16,491 bases of DNA, taken from contig JBGSYJ010000033.1 in NCBI GenBank assembly GCA_041750915.1, positions 1 through 16,491 of the forward strand, written 5' to 3'. This DNA comes from JBGSYJ01 sp041750915. Lineage in GTDB: Bacteria; Acidobacteriota; Thermoanaerobaculia; Gp7-AA8. Position numbers and translations under genes: made by a program. The first letter of the stretch is position 1. Each line of letters opens with the position of its first letter. The notes beneath the pieces were generated by a model. The model made no database searches. It was not told the DNA's origin and saw only the letters and a list, made by a program, of their open reading frames with translations. Of the stretch, positions 12,535-16,491 are shown in pieces.

Positions 12535-14019
12535 ATGAACTTCAGTACTTCGGTAGGTGGCGCGCAGGCGTCCGGCCGCATGAGCCACGCGCCGGCGGGC
12601 TGTCTCGCGGTCATCGCCATACCGATGTCGCTGCTGGGGCTTCTCGGCGTCTTCACCACGCTCAAAGGTCTCGCGAGATCGGAGCCCTGGAGCGAGATCG
12701 CCGGCCCCGCCATCATCGGCGGCATCTTCACCGTGATCGGCCTCGGTCTTCTCTTCCTGGCCAGAAGGGTTTTCGTCAGCGGCCGCAGGAAAGCGGCGCT
12801 CCAGCAGCAGCATCCCGAAAAGCCCTGGATGTGGCGCGAGGACTGGGCCTCCGGGCGCATCGAAGACTCCAGCCGCTCCGCCACCGCCGGGTTGTGGGGT
12901 TTCGCCATCCTCTGGAGTGCGTTCACCTTCCCGTTGGCCGCCTTCATTTTCCGCCAGGAAGGCTTCCCTCCGCGGCAGACGGCGATGTGGTTCATTCTCA
13001 TCTTCCCGCTCGCCGGCATCTTTCTTCTATCGGCCGCGATCCGGCAGACAGCAGCCCGGAGGAAGTTCGGCACATCGCACCTTCAGCTGGTTACCCAGCC
13101 CGGGGTGATCGGCCGCCAGTTCCGGGGCACACTCGAAACGAACCTGAAGGAAGTTCCCGCCGACGGTATGGAGGTGATCATCAGCAACATCCGCCGGATC
13201 ACTTCGCGGTCAGGCAAGAACTCCTCCACCAGCGAGCATGTGATCTGGCAGGAGACCATCACCCTCCCGGCGTCGCGGATGTCGCTGGGGATGAACGGCG
13301 TGACCGTCCCGCTCACCTTCAACATCCCTCTCGACGCCGAGCCGTGCGACGACTCGAACTCGAGCAATTGCGTGCTCTGGAGGGTGGACGCTTCCGCGCA
13401 GCTTCCCGGCATCGACTACTCGCAGAACTTCGAAGTGCCGGTCTTCGCCACCGAGGCCACACCGGTTCACGAGGAGGAGATCGAGGAGATCGAGGAGCGC
13501 AGCCGTGCCCGGGTCCGGTCCACACCGGTCGATACAAAACGGATGGTGATGGAGCGCTCCATCTCGGGCGGCACGAAATTCACGTTCCCGCCGCCGATGA
13601 AAGGGGCCGTGTCAGCCGCCGTTGCGGTCCTCCTCGTGCTGGCCGTTGGCACATCCGCGGTGATCTATTACAACGTCCTCAACTGCTTTACAGTTGCCGC
13701 CGGCCTGATCGGCCTGTTCTTTGGCGCGCTGATCATCTTCGCCACCGGTCACAGCTCGTACGTTCACGTCGAATCAGGGAACGTCACCGCGCGCCACAGG
13801 CTGCTGGGGATGAGTTGGGGAAAGACATACCGCAGCGATGAGATCACCGATGTCGTTCCCGTCGTCGGTTCGAGCAACAGCGGCTCAGGGAAAGCGACCT
13901 ATGGAGTCGGAGTCAAAACCGCCACTGGACAGAGCTACACCGTATCGCTCTTCGGGATGGAAAAACCGGAAGCGGAATGGATCGCGGAAAAGATCCGGGT
14001 GGCGATCAAGGGGTCGTAG
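12535..14019 (+). CDS. DUF3592-like multi-pass membrane protein
   Basis: This 494-residue protein has about six hydrophobic segments: near 20-45, 56-78, 118-138, 149-170, 350-373 and 376-400. Between the first four and the last two is a soluble beta-rich part (190-330), including VTVPLTFNIPLDAEP and VDASAQLPGIDYSQNFEVPVF. The wording 'IPVTF.IP' and 'GIDY...FEVPVF' recalls arrestin-like domains in some DUF3592-type proteins. The C-terminal 84 residues (YRSDEITDV to KIRVAIKGS) resemble a small pleckstrin-like domain and are duplicated at 9720-9974. The function is unknown. ATG 12535 lacks a clear ribosome-binding site; Met16 (12580) is an alternative. The CCTTTGGGGTCG array ends 60 bases upstream. 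Confidence 0.83.
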   Translation: MNFSTSVGGAQASGRMSHAPAGCLAVIAIPMSLLGLLGVFTTLKGLARSEPWSEIAGPAIIGGIFTVIGLGLLFLARRVFVSGRRKAALQQQHPEKPWMWREDWASGRIEDSSRSATAGLWGFAILWSAFTFPLAAFIFRQEGFPPRQTAMWFILIFPLAGIFLLSAAIRQTAARRKFGTSHLQLVTQPGVIGRQFRGTLETNLKEVPADGMEVIISNIRRITSRSGKNSSTSEHVIWQETITLPASRMSLGMNGVTVPLTFNIPLDAEPCDDSNSSNCVLWRVDASAQLPGIDYSQNFEVPVFATEATPVHEEEIEEIEERSRARVRSTPVDTKRMVMERSISGGTKFTFPPPMKGAVSAAVAVLLVLAVGTSAVIYYNVLNCFTVAAGLIGLFFGALIIFATGHSSYVHVESGNVTARHRLLGMSWGKTYRSDEITDVVPVVGSSNSGSGKATYGVGVKTATGQSYTVSLFGMEKPEAEWIAEKIRVAIKGS

Positions 14020-14138
14020 GGGTCTAATGGAGTACCTCGCGTTGCGGAAATCTGAATACTATCGGCATATGAGCACGACGGGATTGCACATGATGCTGGT
14101 GAGCATCCCGTTGCGTTGGCCTGACGGCACCGACTGCT

Positions 14139-15020
14139 TCAGCACAGTCGCGCCGAGGCCGCCGAATGCTCTGCTGATTTACTACCATGCGGCTGGGCAG
14201 GTGGCAGCCGCGAGAGACTGAAGCTTCTGCCTTCCCGTCGATGCTCCTGAGAGGTCTGAGCTCGTTCGCAGTGGCCCGGCTGACTCTCGAGAGCGCGATC
14301 GAGTGCAGGATTGATCACGTCGACCCACGTCTGATACCCACGCGCGTTGGGGTGAAACTCGTCGTCACTGAATAGTGACCTGTCCTTCCTGAACAGGGGG
14401 CCCGTCTCTTCGGCGATCGGAGCGAACGTCAATCCGTAACGCTCGACTTCGCGGCGGAAGACTTTGTTGAGTGCATCCGTCCTCCAGCCCGCAATCCCTC
14501 GAAGCAGGCGCGGAATCCGGGGCGGGGTGGTCATGTCCGGGGCTCCTGTAACAACGATCTTCACGTCACAATTGACCTCGATGAGCTTCTCAATGATGCT
14601 TTGCAGGTCGTTCTCGAGCGAGCGCGCGCTGGTCAGGTGGGTCACGTCGTTTGCGCCGACGTCGAGCAGCACGACATCAGGACGAAATTCCCCCAGGCGA
14701 GGCAGCTGCTCGTCGAGCACGTCGTTGGTCTGAGCACCTGAAACGGCCAGGCTTTTCATACTTACGCTGTTGGCTCGCGCGAGATGCTCTGCGGTTTGCA
14801 CTGCGATGCCCTCGCCCGGTGTCCCTCCCACGTTCACCGCGGTACTGTCGCCGAGGATCAGGTACGCGAGCGGAGGCCCGGAACCAAAGACACGGATCTC
14901 GACTGGAGCCGGCGGAGGCTGCTGTTTCGGCCCACTGGAACACGACGTCGAGAGCGCGGCCAGGGCGATCAGGCAGATCGTTAGATAGCAGAACGGCGAC
15001 TGCTGGTTTCGCTCGCTCAT
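14139..15020 (-). CDS. SGNH/GDSL hydrolase, probable lipoprotein
   Basis: This 293-residue protein has a signal sequence with Cys27 after ALSTS, a plausible but imperfect lipobox. It contains the four SGNH blocks: GDS at 57-59 (nucleophile Ser59), Gly95 in VSGAQ, Asn124 in VGANDV, and the Asp220/His223 pair in SDDEFHP. Such enzymes are lipases, esterases or deacetylases. The export signal points to an envelope or extracellular substrate, perhaps acetyl groups on polysaccharide (inference). ATG 15020 overlaps the stop of the DUF547 gene (ATGA), so the two are translationally coupled. The last 45 residues are polar and not family-like and could be non-functional extension. Confidence 0.88.
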   Translation of the reverse strand: MSERNQQSPFCYLTICLIALAALSTSCSSGPKQQPPPAPVEIRVFGSGPPLAYLILGDSTAVNVGGTPGEGIAVQTAEHLARANSVSMKSLAVSGAQTNDVLDEQLPRLGEFRPDVVLLDVGANDVTHLTSARSLENDLQSIIEKLIEVNCDVKIVVTGAPDMTTPPRIPRLLRGIAGWRTDALNKVFRREVERYGLTFAPIAEETGPLFRKDRSLFSDDEFHPNARGYQTWVDVINPALDRALESQPGHCERAQTSQEHRREGRSFSLSRLPPAQPHGSKSAEHSAASARLC

Positions 15021-15832
15021 CGATCGTTGAGTGACCAGTCGTAATCCTGGTATTCGATTTTAACGTTCTCTCCCGCGGCTTCCAGCGTCTTCACTTTGTC
15101 CGGAGAGAGATGCTTTCGGAGGAATGTCAGTTGTCCGATGTCCTCGAAGTCTTCACCGAACCACTCCATGATCTTCGTGGTTCGTACGACGGTGCTGTCT
15201 CCCGCAGTTGCGATCTCGACGCCCATCGGCCCATTGAGAAATTTGCGAGTCTGCTCGTCGAGTTGCCGGTCGAGCTCCGCACCGGTATAGGCGCCTGCTT
15301 CGCGAATCGGCGGGCAGCTGGCCGCCGCGCAATTGATCGCGAAATGGATGCGCGGGTCTCCAAACTTGCGGACCTTCTCATGCTCGACGTCGTTGAGCGA
15401 CATCATGCCCGCGCCGTAAGTGACCACCTCTTTGTCGAAGACGTTGAGCCGGCGGATGAGATCGGTCGAAAGGTCGCGAATGGATTCGACGGGGTAATTC
15501 TCGGCGACGAGAGCCACCACGTGCACGTTGTAGAGATTGATCCAGAAGGCGAGCCGCGCTTTTTCGCCGAGTGAGTCCGCGTCTACCCGGCTGAGATCGT
15601 TTTGCAGTTTGTGGATCGCAGCCATGTCATTCTCTTTCAAAGCCCCGTAGTCGAACCCTTCGCTCTCGCTGTAGTACCGTTCGAGAAGCTGATCCCATAC
15701 CGCGTAGTCGGGCTCGACCGTCACGGCGTTTGCAGCGGGTGGCGGAGCTGGGGAGGTGTCCTGCCGGCAGTGCATGGAGAACAGCGGCAGAACTGCAACG
15801 AGGAGAACGAAGGCTTTGGCTGGATTGCTCAT
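15017..15832 (-). CDS. DUF547 exported protein
   Basis: From ATG 15832 the protein starts MSNPAKAFVLLVAVLPLFSM followed by HC, an export signal with a Cys that may be lipidated though the lipobox is weak. The domain shows the DUF547 signatures ARLAFWINLYNVHVV and ESIRDL, then DPRIHFAINCAAASCPPIREA with conserved His and Cys residues, ending YDWSLND. The function of the family is not known; it is often found near envelope enzymes and redox proteins. Start 15832 is preferred to TTG 15862 or ATG 15850 because GAAGAG lies at a suitable distance before it and the signal peptide then begins correctly. The SGNH hydrolase is coupled downstream. Confidence 0.86.
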   Translation of the reverse strand: MSNPAKAFVLLVAVLPLFSMHCRQDTSPAPPPAANAVTVEPDYAVWDQLLERYYSESEGFDYGALKENDMAAIHKLQNDLSRVDADSLGEKARLAFWINLYNVHVVALVAENYPVESIRDLSTDLIRRLNVFDKEVVTYGAGMMSLNDVEHEKVRKFGDPRIHFAINCAAASCPPIREAGAYTGAELDRQLDEQTRKFLNGPMGVEIATAGDSTVVRTTKIMEWFGEDFEDIGQLTFLRKHLSPDKVKTLEAAGENVKIEYQDYDWSLNDR

Positions 15833-15861
15833 GCCTGATCTCTTCTGCATTCGCGGTACCA

Positions 15862-15972
15862 AAGGCCTTTGGAGTCTATCTCCGTATCACTGGAGAAGAG
15901 AAAGACGGTAAGTTCATCGCCGCCGAGATCGAGATCTGGGAAGCGGCCGAGTCCACGCCTCAGTCCAACTGA
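15862..15972 (+). pseudogene. 3' tail of an unrecognised exported-type protein
   Basis: One forward frame reads GVYLRITGEEKDGKFIAAEI and then EIWEAAESTPQSN before a stop at 15970-15972. It has the look of the beta-rich end of a real protein (OB- or DUF5666-like), but no start or upstream part exists because the preceding DNA belongs to the DUF547 gene on the other strand. The junction carries AAAGGCCTTTGGAGTC, similar to the GGCCTTTGGGGTC repeat core. Identity is uncertain. Confidence 0.35.
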
Positions 15973-15987
15973 GAGCGATAGAGGCCC

Positions 15988-16482
15988 CTAGTCCACGCGG
16001 CGAATTGTCTCGCGCATGAATCCGACTGGTATTCCAAGCAGCCTGATGCGACCGACGTTGTCGATGGTCCTTCCGTCTGGCATGAGTTCGAGCACCTGAT
16101 GCATCACAAACGGGCCTTTGATCCGATACCTGAGCGATAGACGTTGCCCGGAAGTCTGTCCACTTACTGCGCCCGCGGCATCACTCAACGTCCCCGTGTA
16201 GTGAAGAGGAGCGATCTCCCGAATGGTCCACAACCTTGTGCGAGTCTCCTTCCCTTCGAAGGTCACGGACTGCTCGAGCGTGAACGAACCATCCGGCTGG
16301 CTCTGGCCGTGACTGCGAACATGGAAGGCGCGACGCTGGCCGAGGAGGATCTTCAGTGAACCATCACCCTCGCTCATACCGGCCAGGCCATTCTCAGGGG
16401 TGAATAGAGGTTGCTGAGCGTGCGCAGGTAATACGGCCAATTGCACCAGGAGAATGCCCACGAGCCGCCATCGAAGTTTCAT
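15988..16482 (-). CDS. DUF3833-like exported protein
   Basis: This 164-residue protein has a clear signal peptide (MKLRWRLVGILLVQLAVLPAHA, cleavage after AHA). The mature part carries FTLEQSVTFEGKETRTRLWT, then IREIAPLHYTGTLSDAAG, and ends DGRTIDNVGRIRLLGIPVGF. That is the pattern of DUF3833 proteins, small beta-rich envelope proteins of unknown role that may bind lipids in a lipocalin-like fold. Relatives are about 170-185 residues, so it is essentially complete. ATG 16482 is next to the window edge, so its promoter and any operon partner upstream are not visible. The SGNH/DUF547 pair lies further downstream on the same strand, but the remnant at 15862-15972 separates them. Confidence 0.8.
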   Translation of the reverse strand: MKLRWRLVGILLVQLAVLPAHAQQPLFTPENGLAGMSEGDGSLKILLGQRRAFHVRSHGQSQPDGSFTLEQSVTFEGKETRTRLWTIREIAPLHYTGTLSDAAGAVSGQTSGQRLSLRYRIKGPFVMHQVLELMPDGRTIDNVGRIRLLGIPVGFMRETIRRVD

Positions 16483-16491
16483 GAGTCACAC

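Noticed and set aside
12492..13841. 449-codon forward open frame
   Set aside because: It overlaps the membrane-protein gene in another frame; it is very rich in Arg, His and Pro and lacks the paralogous support that the 12535 frame has at 9720-9974.

Overview
The window looks like an accessory region of a high-GC bacterial chromosome. A PadR regulator translationally coupled to a protein with a permease-prefix-like N-terminus, together with REP-associated (RAYT) transposases and GGGTCnGACCC palindromes, fits Acidobacteriota best. This is inference from gene style; there is no rRNA or marker gene to confirm it.

Layout. 1-2000: a graveyard of mobile DNA. It holds an IS110 transposase fragment, a solo RAYT-type end repeat, a reverse-strand TIR-like gene interrupted by an in-frame TGA, and a decayed RAYT remnant. 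1942-3064: two toxin-antitoxin loci, a Phd/YefM antitoxin with a broken PIN toxin, then an intact Unstab-type antitoxin with a RelE/ParE toxin. 3299-4737: a frameshifted YD/RHS fragment behind a signal-peptide-like start. 4950-6968: a diheme cytochrome c, convergent with a padR/membrane-protein pair. 7118-7730: no recognisable gene, then a six-copy tandem repeat. 7906-8465: a third toxin-antitoxin locus with a near-consensus promoter abutting the start codon. 8585-9686: an intact RAYT gene framed by 34-bp inverted repeats differing at one position. 9720-9974: an 84-codon 3' copy of the membrane-protein gene that lies intact at 12535-14019. 10107-10301: a small peptide gene with a double-glycine leader, a candidate RiPP or bacteriocin-like precursor. 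10503-12282 (reverse): a family 2 glycosyltransferase and an RmlC-like cupin, probably for surface polysaccharide. 14139-16482 (reverse): exported SGNH hydrolase, DUF547 and DUF3833-like proteins.

Two themes link the genes. First, related short repeats (GGGTCTGACCC, the RAYT end repeat, and a CCTTTGGGGTCG family) lie at or very near many breakpoints of broken genes, which suggests they take part in rearrangement. Second, several genes have a -10-like hexamer exactly 6 nt before the start codon and no clear Shine-Dalgarno sequence, suggesting leaderless transcripts.

The most promising leads are the RAYT/end-repeat family, the double-glycine peptide, the interrupted TIR-like gene and the CCTTTGGGGTCG repeat family. 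No CRISPR array, tRNA or rRNA was recognised. Family names come from reading the protein sequences, not from database searches.
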